Below are positions 53,270 to 61,563 of a stretch of 64,000 nt of DNA, piece after piece. Position numbers and translations under genes: made by a program. Position 1 is the first letter of the stretch, and each line of letters starts with the position of its first letter. The stretch spans positions 5,580,001 through 5,644,000 of the forward strand of contig NZ_JADOTY010000001.1 of assembly GCF_015751785.1 (NCBI RefSeq). The letters run 5' to 3'. Origin of the DNA: Micromonospora vinacea. GTDB taxonomy: Bacteria; Actinomycetota; Actinomycetes; Mycobacteriales; Micromonosporaceae. The notes below the pieces were generated by a model, which had not been told where the DNA came from, made no database searches, and worked only from the letters and a program-made list of their open reading frames with translations.

Positions 53270-54858
53270 CCAGCATCGCGCCCCGGGCGTTGATCGTCGC
53301 ACTCGACGGTGCCGAACTGGTCGGCGCGGCCCGTCAGCGGGTCCGCTCGCTGCGGGTGGCGGCCCGCCTCGACCAGCCCACCCAGGCCGAGCTGGTGCTC
53401 GCCACCACGGTCGGGCCCGGCGCGCTCGACCCGGCGGTACGCCCCGGCACGACGCTCGACGTACGGCTCGCCGACCACGCGGACGCCCTGTTCACCGGTG
53501 AGGTCACCTGCGTGGAGGTGGAGTACGCCGCCGACGGGGCGGCGGTGCTGCGGCTGCGGGCGTACGACCCGCTGCACCGGCTGCGCAAGCGGCAGGGGCT
53601 GCGGGTCTTCACCTCGGTGACCGCCGTCGAGCTGGCCCGGGAGCTGTGCGGCGCGGTGGGGCTGGCGGTGACCGCCGAGGCCGACGGCCCTCGGTTGGAG
53701 CGGCTGCTCCAGCACCGGCACAGCGATCTGGAGTTGCTGCGCGAGGTGGCCGGCCGGGCCGGGCTGCACCTGGTCGCCGACGGCGACGGCGTCCGGCTGG
53801 TCACGCTCGCCGGCTACGGGGAGCCTGTCGCGTTGACGCTCGGCGCGGAGGTGCACACCCTGCGGCTGTCCACCAACACCGACCAGGCCAGCGGCGCCAG
53901 CGCGGCCCTGGGCTGGCACCCGCAGCGGGCCGAGGTGATCAGCCAGCAGGTCGACGAGGCGCGCTGCGGCCGGCCCGCCGAGGACCGCCCGGACCCGGCC
54001 GACGTGGGTGCCGACGGCGTTCGCACCGCCGTGGACCAGCCCGGACGCAGCGACGACGAGTTGGCCGCGCTGGCCCAGGCCCGCCTGGACACCCGGGCGG
54101 CGACGCTGGTCACGGCCGAGGGGGTGACCGAGGGCGATCCGGCGCTCCGGCCAGGCCGCCGCGTCGACATCGGCGGGGTGCCCGACCCGGTCTCCGGGAC
54201 GTACGTGCTGACCGAGGTGGTGCACACGGTGGACGGCAACGGGCACCTGACCCGTTTCTCCACGGTGCCGCCGGCCACAGCGGCCACCCCGACCGGCGGG
54301 GCGGTGGTCACCCTCGGCACCGTCACCGACGTCGCCGACCCGGACGGGCTGGGCCGGGTCCGATTGACCCTGCCGGCGTACGGGGACCTGGACGCCGGTT
54401 GGCTCGCCGTGCTCTGCCCCGGGGCGGGGCCGGGCAAGGGCCTGGTGGCGCTGCCCGATCCGGGTGACACCGTGCTGGTGGTGCTGCCCGGCGGCGAGCC
54501 GGCCTCGGGCATCGTGCTCGGTTCGCTGTTCGGCGCCGTCGAGCCGTACGACGCGGGCATCGACGACGGAAAGGCCCGCCGCTGGACGATGCGCACCGCC
54601 GGCGGGCAGTCGATAGTCGTCGACGACGTGCGGCGCAGCCTGCGGCTGGCCACCGAGGGCGGCAGCTTCCTGGAGTTGACCCCCGACCTGGCCACCCTTC
54701 ACGCGGCGTCCGACCTGGTGATCTCCGCACCCGGCCGGGCCATGGTGGTACGCGCCCGCAGCGTGGACTTCCTGCACGCCGACTCGACCGAGGACCCGAC
54801 CACCGCGGCGGAGCAGGCCCGTTCGCTCGCCCGCGCCCACCACCAAGGAGGCGGCTGA
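53266..54858 (+). CDS. VgrG-like central spike protein
   Basis: 530 residues from the GTG at 53266. A gp27/phage late control gene D-like N-terminal domain (FTGEVTCVEVEYAADGAAVLRLRAYDPLHRLRKRQGLRVF, then RHSDLELLREVAGRAGLHLV) is followed by a gp5/VgrG OB-fold (LGTVTDVADPDGLGRVRLTLPAYGDLDAGWLAVLCPGAGPGKGLVALPDPGDTVLVVLPGGEP). A short beta-helix follows (RWTMRTAGGQSIVVDDVRRSLRLATEGGSFLEL). It forms the trimeric needle under the tube (Afp8 type). No extra effector domain is fused. One-base overlap with the PAAR-like gene. Confidence 0.93.
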   Translation: MTSIAPRALIVALDGAELVGAARQRVRSLRVAARLDQPTQAELVLATTVGPGALDPAVRPGTTLDVRLADHADALFTGEVTCVEVEYAADGAAVLRLRAYDPLHRLRKRQGLRVFTSVTAVELARELCGAVGLAVTAEADGPRLERLLQHRHSDLELLREVAGRAGLHLVADGDGVRLVTLAGYGEPVALTLGAEVHTLRLSTNTDQASGASAALGWHPQRAEVISQQVDEARCGRPAEDRPDPADVGADGVRTAVDQPGRSDDELAALAQARLDTRAATLVTAEGVTEGDPALRPGRRVDIGGVPDPVSGTYVLTEVVHTVDGNGHLTRFSTVPPATAATPTGGAVVTLGTVTDVADPDGLGRVRLTLPAYGDLDAGWLAVLCPGAGPGKGLVALPDPGDTVLVVLPGGEPASGIVLGSLFGAVEPYDAGIDDGKARRWTMRTAGGQSIVVDDVRRSLRLATEGGSFLELTPDLATLHAASDLVISAPGRAMVVRARSVDFLHADSTEDPTTAAEQARSLARAHHQGGG

Positions 54859-55196
54859 TGCGCTGGATCCACAGTGACTCCGTGATCACCTGCGATCACG
54901 ACGGCCGGGTCGAGAACCGACCCTCGCGGCAGTGGGTGACGGTCACCGGCGTGCCCGTGCTCGTCGACGACGACCCGGAGGGACGCACGATCACCGCCTG
55001 CCCGAACTACGGCCCGACCATCAAGCCGTGCACGACGACGCTGACCGTCCGGGTCGGCTACAGCGACTGGCTCCGGATCGACGGGCACCGGGTGGTGCTG
55101 TCGCACCTGGAGGGGTTCACCAACGGCACACCGCCGGGGCTGGTCAAGCACACGGTGCGCGACCCCCGCCAGCAGTTCCTGGGGGCGGACCGATGA
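54858..55196 (+). CDS. PAAR-like spike tip protein
   Basis: 112 residues with AAGGAGG before the ATG. It contains ITCDHDGRVENRPSRQWVTVTGVPVLVDDDPEGRTITACPNYGPTIKPCTTTLTVRVGY, with Cys and His residues at positions that coordinate metal in PAAR-type cones. It caps the VgrG-like spike (Afp10 type). It lies between spike and gp25 genes with one- and four-base overlaps. Confidence 0.85.
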   Translation: MRWIHSDSVITCDHDGRVENRPSRQWVTVTGVPVLVDDDPEGRTITACPNYGPTIKPCTTTLTVRVGYSDWLRIDGHRVVLSHLEGFTNGTPPGLVKHTVRDPRQQFLGADR

Positions 55197-55627
55197 GGGC
55201 GTTCCGCTTCGTCGGCGCCGGCTTCGACGCCGGCCGTACCGGCGGGTTGGCGCTCACCGCGGCCGGCGGCCTGGCGATGACCGAGGGCGACGAGAGCGTA
55301 CGGCAGGCGCTGTTCCTGCTCCTGTCGACCACGCCGGGCGAGCGGCTGATGCGACCCGGGTACGGCTCCCGGCTGCACCGGTTGGTCTTCGCGCCCAACG
55401 ACGACACCACGGCCGGTCTGGCCATCCACTACGTCCGGCAGGCCATCGCCCGGTGGGAGCCCCGGGTCGAGGTGATCGACGTGGACGCCGGGCCGGACCC
55501 GGACGACGCGTGGCGGTTGGTGATCCGGTTGGACTACCGGGTGCGGGCCAGCCTGACACCCGGGCAACTGGTCTTCTCCGTGGACCTGCTCCCGGCCGAC
55601 GAGCCCGCCCAGGGAGGACCCTCATGA
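55193..55627 (+). CDS. GPW/gp25 baseplate wedge protein
   Basis: 144 residues, ATG overlapping the previous stop. Diagnostic gp25 stretch ESVRQALFLLLSTTPGERLMRPGYGSRLHRLVFAPNDD, including the E-R-L-M-x-P-x-Y-G-S/C core. Then AGLAIHYVRQAIARWEPRVEVIDV. It starts sheath assembly in the baseplate wedge (Afp9 type). A four-base overlap links it to the baseplate J gene. Confidence 0.95.
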   Translation: MRAFRFVGAGFDAGRTGGLALTAAGGLAMTEGDESVRQALFLLLSTTPGERLMRPGYGSRLHRLVFAPNDDTTAGLAIHYVRQAIARWEPRVEVIDVDAGPDPDDAWRLVIRLDYRVRASLTPGQLVFSVDLLPADEPAQGGPS

Positions 55628-58302
55628 CGCTGCCCGTGCCGCACCTGGACGATCGCGGCTTCCTCGACCTGGTCACCGAGGCCCGGGAACGGATCCGGCA
55701 GTCCTGCCCGGCGTGGACCGACCTGTCCGCGCACGACCCCGGCATGGCGCTGGTGGAGACGTTCGCGCACCTCACCGAGGTGATGATCTACCGGTTGAAC
55801 CAGTTGCCGGAGAAGGCGTACGTCTCGTTCCTGAACCTGCTCGGGGTCACCCGGCACGCGCCGACAGCGGCCTGGGCGGACGTCCGGTTCACCCGTACCG
55901 GCACCGACCGCGGCGCGGTCCGGATCCCGGCCGGGCTGCGGGTCGCGGCGGCCCGGGGCGCGGACCCCCGGCCGGTCGTGTTCGTCACCACCGAACCGAC
56001 GCTGCTGCCCGCCGACGAGACGTCGGTGACGGTACGGATGCACCACTGCGAACCGGTCGAGGCGGAGCTGCTCGGGGTGGGCACCGGCCAGCCGGGGCAG
56101 GTGCTGCGCGCGGCGCACGCGCCGCTGACGCACACCGCCGAGGCACTGGACCTGCTGCTCGGGGTGGAGGTGCCGGCCGGCACTGTCGAGCTGGGCGCGG
56201 CGGCCCGCGAGCACGACGGTCGCACGTTCGAGATCTGGCAGCCGGTGGAGAGCTTCGCCGGGCTCGGCCCGCAGGCCAAGGCGTACCTGGTCGACCGCTG
56301 CTCGGGCACTGTCATCTTCGCCCCGGCCCTCGACCTGCGGGCCCCCGCCGGGGCGACCCCGCCCGGCGAGGTCACCGCCGACACGGCCACGCCGGCGAGC
56401 ACTGTGACAGTCGCGGCGGTGCCGCCGACCGGACGACAGATCCGGCTCTGGTACCGCGCCGGTGGCGGACCCACCGGCAACGTGGCGGCGGGCACCCTGA
56501 CCAGCCTGCGCGACCCACTACCCGGGGTACGCGTCGACAACCCCGCCCCGGCGGCCGGCGGCCGGGAGGTGGAGGCGCTGGAATCGGTGCTGCTGCGCGG
56601 CCCGTACGAGTTCTTCGCCCAGCAGCGCGCGGTCACCGCCCGCGACTTCGAGGTCCTCGCGACCAGCTCCGGCGCGGTGGCGCGGGCGCGGGCCTTCACC
56701 CGCGCGGCGGTGTACAGCTTCGCCCGGCCGGGTGAGGTCGAGGTGGTGCTGGTGCCGTACGTGCCGGAGGCGGCCCGACCGGGCGGTCGGCTGCCGGTGG
56801 CGGTGCTGCGCGAGCACGAGGTGCCCGAGGCGCGGCACCGGGTCGAGGCGGACCTGGAGGAACGCCGGATGGTCGGCATCCGCTCCCGGGCCAGCTGGGC
56901 GCGGTTCAAAGCGGTGTCGGTGCGGGCCCGGGTGGTGGTCCGTCGCGAGGAGGACGTGGACGCTGTCCGTCGCCGCATCCACGACCGGCTGCACCAGACG
57001 TTGAGCCCGCTGCCCACCGCGCTCAACCCGACCGGCTGGCCGTTCGGCGAGCCACTGCGGGCGTCCAACGTGTACCGGCTGCTGGAGCACGCCGAGCCGG
57101 GGGTGCGCTACGTCGAGTCGGTGCGTTTCGTGGTCGACGAGGCGCCCGACGCGAACGTCCGCGCCCTCGCCGTGGACCAGTACCAGCCGCGCACCTGGTA
57201 CGCGGGGCGCGGCCCGGTGCTGTTCCGCTCCAGCAACGGCGGCGCGGGTTGGGAGCCGGCCGGTCGCTTCGACGACGAGACGGTGCTGCGGGTGGCGCCC
57301 GCACCCGCGCCGGTACGGCCGGGCATCGTCGCCCGTCCCGGCTCGGTGGCCGTGGTGACGCTTCGCGAATCGGGTGGCTCCCGGGTGCACCTGAGCACCG
57401 ACCTGGGTGATACGTGGTCGCTGCTCACCGACCTGGATTCGCGGATCTCCGACGTGGCCTGGCTGGACCGCGACGGCGCGGGCGCGCTGCTGGTGGCCAC
57501 CGACACCGGCCTGTACGAGGTGTCGCTGCTGCCCGGGGCGGTGCCGTTGCAGATCCTGGTCGACCCGTCCGACGCCGACCGGGGCTTCTACGCGGTCCGC
57601 ACGTTCGTCTCCGAGCGGGGCGCGCCGGGCGTTGCGGTGGCGGCGCAGGCCAGCTTCGGGGTGTACCTGTCGACCAGCGGTGGCCGACCCGGCAGCTTCA
57701 CCCACGTCGGTCTGGCCAACGTGGACAACCGGGTCCTCGCCGTGCAGTACGACGGCCCGGCCACCCTGCTGTGGAGCGGCGCCGGCGAACCGGACCCGAA
57801 GAAGCCCGGCCAGGGCTGCCATCGCACCCGGCTGTTCGAGTCCGACGTGAAGTGGCAGGCGATGCAGGCCGGGTGGATCGGCGGCACCTGCCGGGACCTC
57901 GCGTTCGCCGGTCAGCAGGCGGTGGCGGCCACGCAGAGCGGAGGGGTGCTGCGGCTGGACACCCTGGCCGCCCAGCCGCAGTGGCAGGCGGTGTCGGTCA
58001 ACTGCGGGTTGCCGTTGCGGGACCGGACCCGGTTCGTGCCGGTCGACGCCATCGCGGTGAGCGGCCCGACAGCCGGCAGCACGGCAACCGGCGGCGCGGC
58101 AACCGGCGGCACCGTCGCGGCGGAGCGGCTGATCCTGGCCAGCGGCGAGCGCGGCGTGCACCGCAGCGCCGACGCCGTCACGTGGACGCCCAGCGCCAAC
58201 CAGGCCACCGCCGACGTGGTGACCGTCCCGGATACCTGGCTGCTCTGCTCCGGCGAGCACGACATCGAGGTGGTGCGCCAGGATGCGACGCTCGGCGATT
58301 GA
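55624..58302 (+). CDS. Baseplate J-like protein with C-terminal Asp-box beta-propeller
   Basis: 892 residues. The N-terminal 510 residues are a baseplate J protein (SAHDPGMALVETFAHLTEVMIYRLNQLPEKAYVSFLNLLGV, YEFFAQQRAVTARDFEVLATSSGAVARARAF, SVRARVVVRREEDVDAVRRRIHDRLHQTLSPLPTALNPTGWPFGEPL). From about 530 onward there are BNR/Asp-box repeats: FRSSNGGAGW (534-543), LSTDLGDTW (590-598), YLSTSGGRPG (682-691) and HRSADAVTW (846-854). These are typical of sialidase/sortilin-like propellers. This propeller would face outward from the wedge and could bind a glycan or protein. A short STATGGAATGG linker lies near 818-828. The 3' end overlaps the tail-I gene by 20 bases. Confidence 0.93.
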   Translation: MTLPVPHLDDRGFLDLVTEARERIRQSCPAWTDLSAHDPGMALVETFAHLTEVMIYRLNQLPEKAYVSFLNLLGVTRHAPTAAWADVRFTRTGTDRGAVRIPAGLRVAAARGADPRPVVFVTTEPTLLPADETSVTVRMHHCEPVEAELLGVGTGQPGQVLRAAHAPLTHTAEALDLLLGVEVPAGTVELGAAAREHDGRTFEIWQPVESFAGLGPQAKAYLVDRCSGTVIFAPALDLRAPAGATPPGEVTADTATPASTVTVAAVPPTGRQIRLWYRAGGGPTGNVAAGTLTSLRDPLPGVRVDNPAPAAGGREVEALESVLLRGPYEFFAQQRAVTARDFEVLATSSGAVARARAFTRAAVYSFARPGEVEVVLVPYVPEAARPGGRLPVAVLREHEVPEARHRVEADLEERRMVGIRSRASWARFKAVSVRARVVVRREEDVDAVRRRIHDRLHQTLSPLPTALNPTGWPFGEPLRASNVYRLLEHAEPGVRYVESVRFVVDEAPDANVRALAVDQYQPRTWYAGRGPVLFRSSNGGAGWEPAGRFDDETVLRVAPAPAPVRPGIVARPGSVAVVTLRESGGSRVHLSTDLGDTWSLLTDLDSRISDVAWLDRDGAGALLVATDTGLYEVSLLPGAVPLQILVDPSDADRGFYAVRTFVSERGAPGVAVAAQASFGVYLSTSGGRPGSFTHVGLANVDNRVLAVQYDGPATLLWSGAGEPDPKKPGQGCHRTRLFESDVKWQAMQAGWIGGTCRDLAFAGQQAVAATQSGGVLRLDTLAAQPQWQAVSVNCGLPLRDRTRFVPVDAIAVSGPTAGSTATGGAATGGTVAAERLILASGERGVHRSADAVTWTPSANQATADVVTVPDTWLLCSGEHDIEVVRQDATLGD

Positions 58303-58798
58303 ACGGCTGCTGCCCGCCGCCTACCAGCGGGCCTGCGTGCCGGGCAGCGTGCTGTGGGCGCTGCTGGACGTGATGGAGGGCCTGCACGCCCCGGACGAGG
58401 CGATCCTCGCCGAGGTGGATGCGCTGTTCGACCCGTACCGGGCACCGGACGGGCTGGTGGTGCGGTTGACCCGCTGGGTGGCGATGGACCACGTGGTGGC
58501 CTCGCCCCGGCCGGACACCCCGCTCCCGCTGCCGGTGGGTCGGCTGCGCGACCTGGTGGCCAACGCCGCCCTGCTGGCCCGCTGGCGCGGCACCCCGTAC
58601 GGATTGCGCCGGGCCCTGGAGCTGGCCACCGGGATGTCGGGCTTCGCCATCGACGAGCCCGCCGAGCGGGCCTTCCACGTCGTGGTGCGGGTGCCGGTCG
58701 CCGCCGCCGGTCAGCTCGCCGTGATCACCCGCATCGTCGAGGCGGAGAAACCCGCCTCGGCCACCGTCGAGATCGTCCTGGAAGAGGAGTCGCCATGA
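58283..58798 (+). CDS. Phage tail protein I-like baseplate component
   Basis: 171 residues overlapping baseplate J. Contains IERLLPAAYQRACVPGSVLWALLDVMEGLHAPDEAILAEVDALFDPYRAPDGLVVRLTRWVAMD and LARWRGTPYGLRRALELATGMSGFAI. This is the pattern of the TIGR02242-type tail protein found next to baseplate J in contractile systems. It links wedge and host-contact structures. Four-base overlap with the following gene. Confidence 0.88.
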   Translation: MRRSAIERLLPAAYQRACVPGSVLWALLDVMEGLHAPDEAILAEVDALFDPYRAPDGLVVRLTRWVAMDHVVASPRPDTPLPLPVGRLRDLVANAALLARWRGTPYGLRRALELATGMSGFAIDEPAERAFHVVVRVPVAAAGQLAVITRIVEAEKPASATVEIVLEEESP

Positions 58799-59724
58799 CC
58801 ACCGAGTGGGCGGTCGTCGCCGCCGCCGAGCAGTTCACAGTCGACCCGCGCAACAGCGGCGAGCTGACCTTCACCGTCTCCAACCCGGGCAACGCGCCGG
58901 ACACCGTGGTGTTCGACGTGGCGCCCGGCGACGGCTCCCAGCGGGCCTGGTTCACCGTCGCCGAGCCGCAACGGGTGGTACCCGGCCAGGGGTCGGTGTC
59001 GTTCCTGGTCAAGCTCGCCGTGCCGGCCGGCACCCCGCCCCGGCGCTACGACATGACCGGGTTCGCGTACTCGGCGAACACCGCGCCGGAGGAGAGTTCC
59101 CGATCCAGCGGCCGGGTCACCTACGAGGTGCGGGCGGTCGCGCCGCCACGGCGTACCCCGTGGTTGTGGATCGCCGCCGCCGCGGCGTTGGTGCTGGTGG
59201 TGGTCGCCGTGGGGGTGGTGTTGCTGACCCGCGACGGCGAGCCGGCCCCCGGCGAGCCGCGGGTGGTCACCGTCGAGGCGGAGAGCCTGGTGGAGGGCGC
59301 GGTGATCAAGTCGCCGCAGAACAGCAAGGCGGCCGTTGGCGCGCAGCCCAACTGCTGCGGGGTGACCTGGTCCGGTGACAAGCAGCTCTTCTTCACGGGG
59401 CTGGCGATCGGCGATCAGGTCACCGTGACGGTGCAGATCCCGGCCGACGGCACCTGGCGTTTCGCCACGGTACGGACCACCGCCCTCGACTACGCCAACA
59501 CCGTCTTCGCCATCGACGGCAACCAGGTCGGCGGCACGTTCCTCGGCTTCACGCCGACTGTGCGAAAGACCGAGTTCCTGGACGTCGGCACGGTCCGGCT
59601 CACCAAGGGCCCCCACCAGGTCACCCTGCTGGTGGTCGGCAAGACGCAGGGCACGAACTCCTACTTCGCCGGGGTGGACACGTTCCGGTTCACCGAGATC
59701 GTGGCGCAGGCCGTGGCGCGATGA
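58795..59724 (+). CDS. Ig-like / transmembrane / carbohydrate-binding-like CIS-cluster protein
   Basis: 309 residues. Residues 1-115 form an Ig-like (CARDB/NEW-type) beta domain without signal peptide. A membrane helix (about 122-145, TPWLWIAAAAALVLVVVAVGVVLLT) is preceded by Arg/Pro, placing the N-terminus inside. The outer C-terminal part (VVTVEAESLVEGAVIKS...GVTWSGDKQLFFTGLAIGDQVTVTVQIPADGTWRFATVRTTALDYANTVFAIDGNQVGGTF) resembles CBM6/CBM35-type carbohydrate-binding modules. It could anchor the CIS at the membrane with the Ig-like domain toward the cytoplasmic particle. Translationally coupled on both sides. Confidence 0.75.
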   Translation: MTTEWAVVAAAEQFTVDPRNSGELTFTVSNPGNAPDTVVFDVAPGDGSQRAWFTVAEPQRVVPGQGSVSFLVKLAVPAGTPPRRYDMTGFAYSANTAPEESSRSSGRVTYEVRAVAPPRRTPWLWIAAAAALVLVVVAVGVVLLTRDGEPAPGEPRVVTVEAESLVEGAVIKSPQNSKAAVGAQPNCCGVTWSGDKQLFFTGLAIGDQVTVTVQIPADGTWRFATVRTTALDYANTVFAIDGNQVGGTFLGFTPTVRKTEFLDVGTVRLTKGPHQVTLLVVGKTQGTNSYFAGVDTFRFTEIVAQAVAR

Positions 59725-60182
59725 GTGGTCGGCAGAAGGCCCTGCTGGGGCTGCTCGCCGTCCTGCTGGTGGCGCTCTTCGTGGTCGCGGTCGGCGCGGG
59801 CCGCGACGACAGTGGTGATCCGGGGGCCCGGTACGGGTTCGTCGACCGGTTGGGCGCGCTGGGAGGCGACCGGTCCGCTGTGGATCCGGCGACGGTCAGC
59901 GCCGACTGCGCCGACGAGACGGGTCGGCTGGCGTTCTCGGGCAGCTGCCTGGTGCGGGTGGCGGACCCCGGCGGACTGCGCACCCTGGTGCTGCGCAGCA
60001 CGGCCCGGTTCACTGTCGTCGCCCCGGCACCCGGGGACGCCGACCTCACCATCCGCGACGAGGTCGAGCCGGCGGCGGACGGCACCGGCGCGGTGGCGAA
60101 GATCGCCGTCGACCAGGCCACCGAGGTGGGCCTGGTCTGCCCCGGCCTGGGCGGGTGCACTGTCGTCGTGGCCACCTCCTGA
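59721..60182 (+). CDS. Single-pass exported/anchored protein of the CIS membrane module
   Basis: 153 residues. An N-terminal helix (ALLGLLAVLLVALFVVAVG, about 7-25) has no lipobox or clear cleavage site. The rest is a small beta-rich domain with two cysteine pairs (C63/C77-region and C143/C149-region, approximate) that could be disulfides outside. ATG overlaps the previous stop. No family recognised. Expected to sit on the outer membrane face as partner of the CBM-like protein. Confidence 0.7.
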   Translation: MSGRQKALLGLLAVLLVALFVVAVGAGRDDSGDPGARYGFVDRLGALGGDRSAVDPATVSADCADETGRLAFSGSCLVRVADPGGLRTLVLRSTARFTVVAPAPGDADLTIRDEVEPAADGTGAVAKIAVDQATEVGLVCPGLGGCTVVVATS

Positions 60183-60224
60183 GTCGTTCCTGGCCCCACC
60201 CGGATTGGAAAGGAAGGTGCCGCC

Positions 60225-60980
60225 GTGGGTGACCTGCGCAAGCCGTTCCTGCTGCTGGCCATGCTCGCCATCGTCCTGGCGATCGGGGTCGAGCTCGGCG
60301 CCGGGCTGCTGCTCGGCGGCGCCGACGCCGGCGCGGCCCTCGCCGACAGCGCCGGCGCGCTGGACGTGGAGCTCGACGACGTGTCCGGGGTCAGCGAACC
60401 GTCCGGCCGGGGCACCGGCTACCTGGCGTTGATCGACGCGGTGGCGGTCTGGAGCACCGGGCTGTTCTGCCTGGGCCTGCTACTGCCCGAACGCGTGCAG
60501 GGTCGGGTACAGGGCGTCGCCAGCCTGATCTTCTCGATCATCCTGATCATCGTCGGGCTGATCGCGCTGGTCGTCGCGTTCGTGGAGCTGTCCATCATGG
60601 TGTCGCTGTTCCTGGCCGTCCCGTTCGGCACCCTGGCGTACCTGGCACTGTGGGGGTTCTTCCCGGTCGGCGAGGCGGCGGTGCTGCTCGGGCTGGTGCT
60701 GCTGCTCAAACTGGTGTGGGCCGGGATGCTGGTGCTGGCCCAGCCGCGCTTCCTGCAGAACAAGGGGCTCGTCCTGCTGATCCTCACCACCCTGTTGTGC
60801 ACTGTCGTGCTGGAGTTCCTGCACAACCTGGTGCCGGTGATCCTGGTCAGCATCGTCGACGACGTGGCGGCGCTGGTCTTCGCGATCATCGCGATCATCT
60901 GGGGGCTGGTGCTGTTGATCGGCTCCATCCCGGCGATCGTCAAGGCCATCCGAGTCACCGCCGCCCTACCGACCCGTTGA
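60225..60980 (+). CDS. Polytopic membrane protein closing the CIS cluster
   Basis: 251 residues from a GTG with GGAAAGGAAGG upstream. About six membrane helices: LLLAMLAIVLAIGVELGAGLLL, ALIDAVAVWSTGLFCLGLLL, LIFSIILIIVGLIALVVAFVEL, AAVLLGLVLLLKLVWAGMLV, LVLLILTTLLCTVVLEFLHNLVPVILV and VFAIIAIIWGLVLLIGSIPAI. No transporter motif. Its 42-base gap from the previous gene and same direction place it at the end of the operon. The role is unknown; a membrane platform for the CIS is possible. Confidence 0.7.
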   Translation: MGDLRKPFLLLAMLAIVLAIGVELGAGLLLGGADAGAALADSAGALDVELDDVSGVSEPSGRGTGYLALIDAVAVWSTGLFCLGLLLPERVQGRVQGVASLIFSIILIIVGLIALVVAFVELSIMVSLFLAVPFGTLAYLALWGFFPVGEAAVLLGLVLLLKLVWAGMLVLAQPRFLQNKGLVLLILTTLLCTVVLEFLHNLVPVILVSIVDDVAALVFAIIAIIWGLVLLIGSIPAIVKAIRVTAALPTR

Positions 60981-61019
60981 CGCCACCACCCGCCCCTCGG
61001 GAGCCGGGCCTGACGGGGA

Positions 61020-61529
61020 TCAGGTTGTCGAGGCGGACAGGTCCAGCACGGCGATCGCCTCACGGGTGTAGGCCTCCAGGTCTTCGAACCACTGTGGATA
61101 GGACCCCCGCCGGCTGAAGAAGCGGATCGTGGCGCCCTGGAGGGCGAAGTCCTCGTCATCCACGTCGACGTGGATGGCGACCGCCGCCTGGAGCGTCTCC
61201 GAGCCCGGCAGGCCACGCGCCGCCGCCAGCATTCGGCGGGCGAAGTACAGCCCACGCGACGCCGCCCTGGGGAGGAACTCGACTTTCTCCCTACCCAGGT
61301 CGTCAAGAGACACGTAGACGTCGTTGATCTCGTACTCGCCTTCCCCGAGCGCCTCCGCCGGGATGTCGTGCACGCGCTTCGGCCGATGCGCCACGAGGAG
61401 GAGCGCGCCGCTCGGTTCCACCGTCCAGCCCGCGTCGAGTGTGTCCTGCTCCAGCTCGGGAACGGTCGGCTGGTCGGCGGCGAAGACCGCGCTGCCGAGC
61501 AGGCTCCGCATGGCGGCGTTGGTCCTCAT
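61020..61529 (-). CDS. Conserved hypothetical protein
   Basis: 169 residues from the ATG at 61529; the ATG at 61595 would add 22 residues. Soluble, acidic in its second half. Contains TVEPSGALLLVAHRPKRVHDIPAEALGEGEYEINDVYVSLDDLGREKVEFLPRAASRGLYFARRMLAAARG and HVDVDDEDFALQGATIRFFSRRGSYPQWFEDLEAYTREAIAVLDL. No known domain identified. It lies convergent to the CIS cluster with a 39-base gap, so a role in that system is not indicated by operon structure. Confidence 0.6.
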   Translation of the reverse strand: MRTNAAMRSLLGSAVFAADQPTVPELEQDTLDAGWTVEPSGALLLVAHRPKRVHDIPAEALGEGEYEINDVYVSLDDLGREKVEFLPRAASRGLYFARRMLAAARGLPGSETLQAAVAIHVDVDDEDFALQGATIRFFSRRGSYPQWFEDLEAYTREAIAVLDLSASTT

Positions 61530-61563
61530 CACGATCGTGGAACCCCCGTGGACGTGACTGCCC

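Noticed and set aside
48476-58798. Type VI secretion system
   Set aside because: No TssB/TssC split sheath, ClpV or TssJLM membrane complex; a single-chain sheath and gp25/baseplate J arrangement fits eCIS.
47515-60980. Prophage
   Set aside because: No capsid, portal, terminase, integrase or lysis cassette; the tail genes are of the eCIS type with membrane partners.
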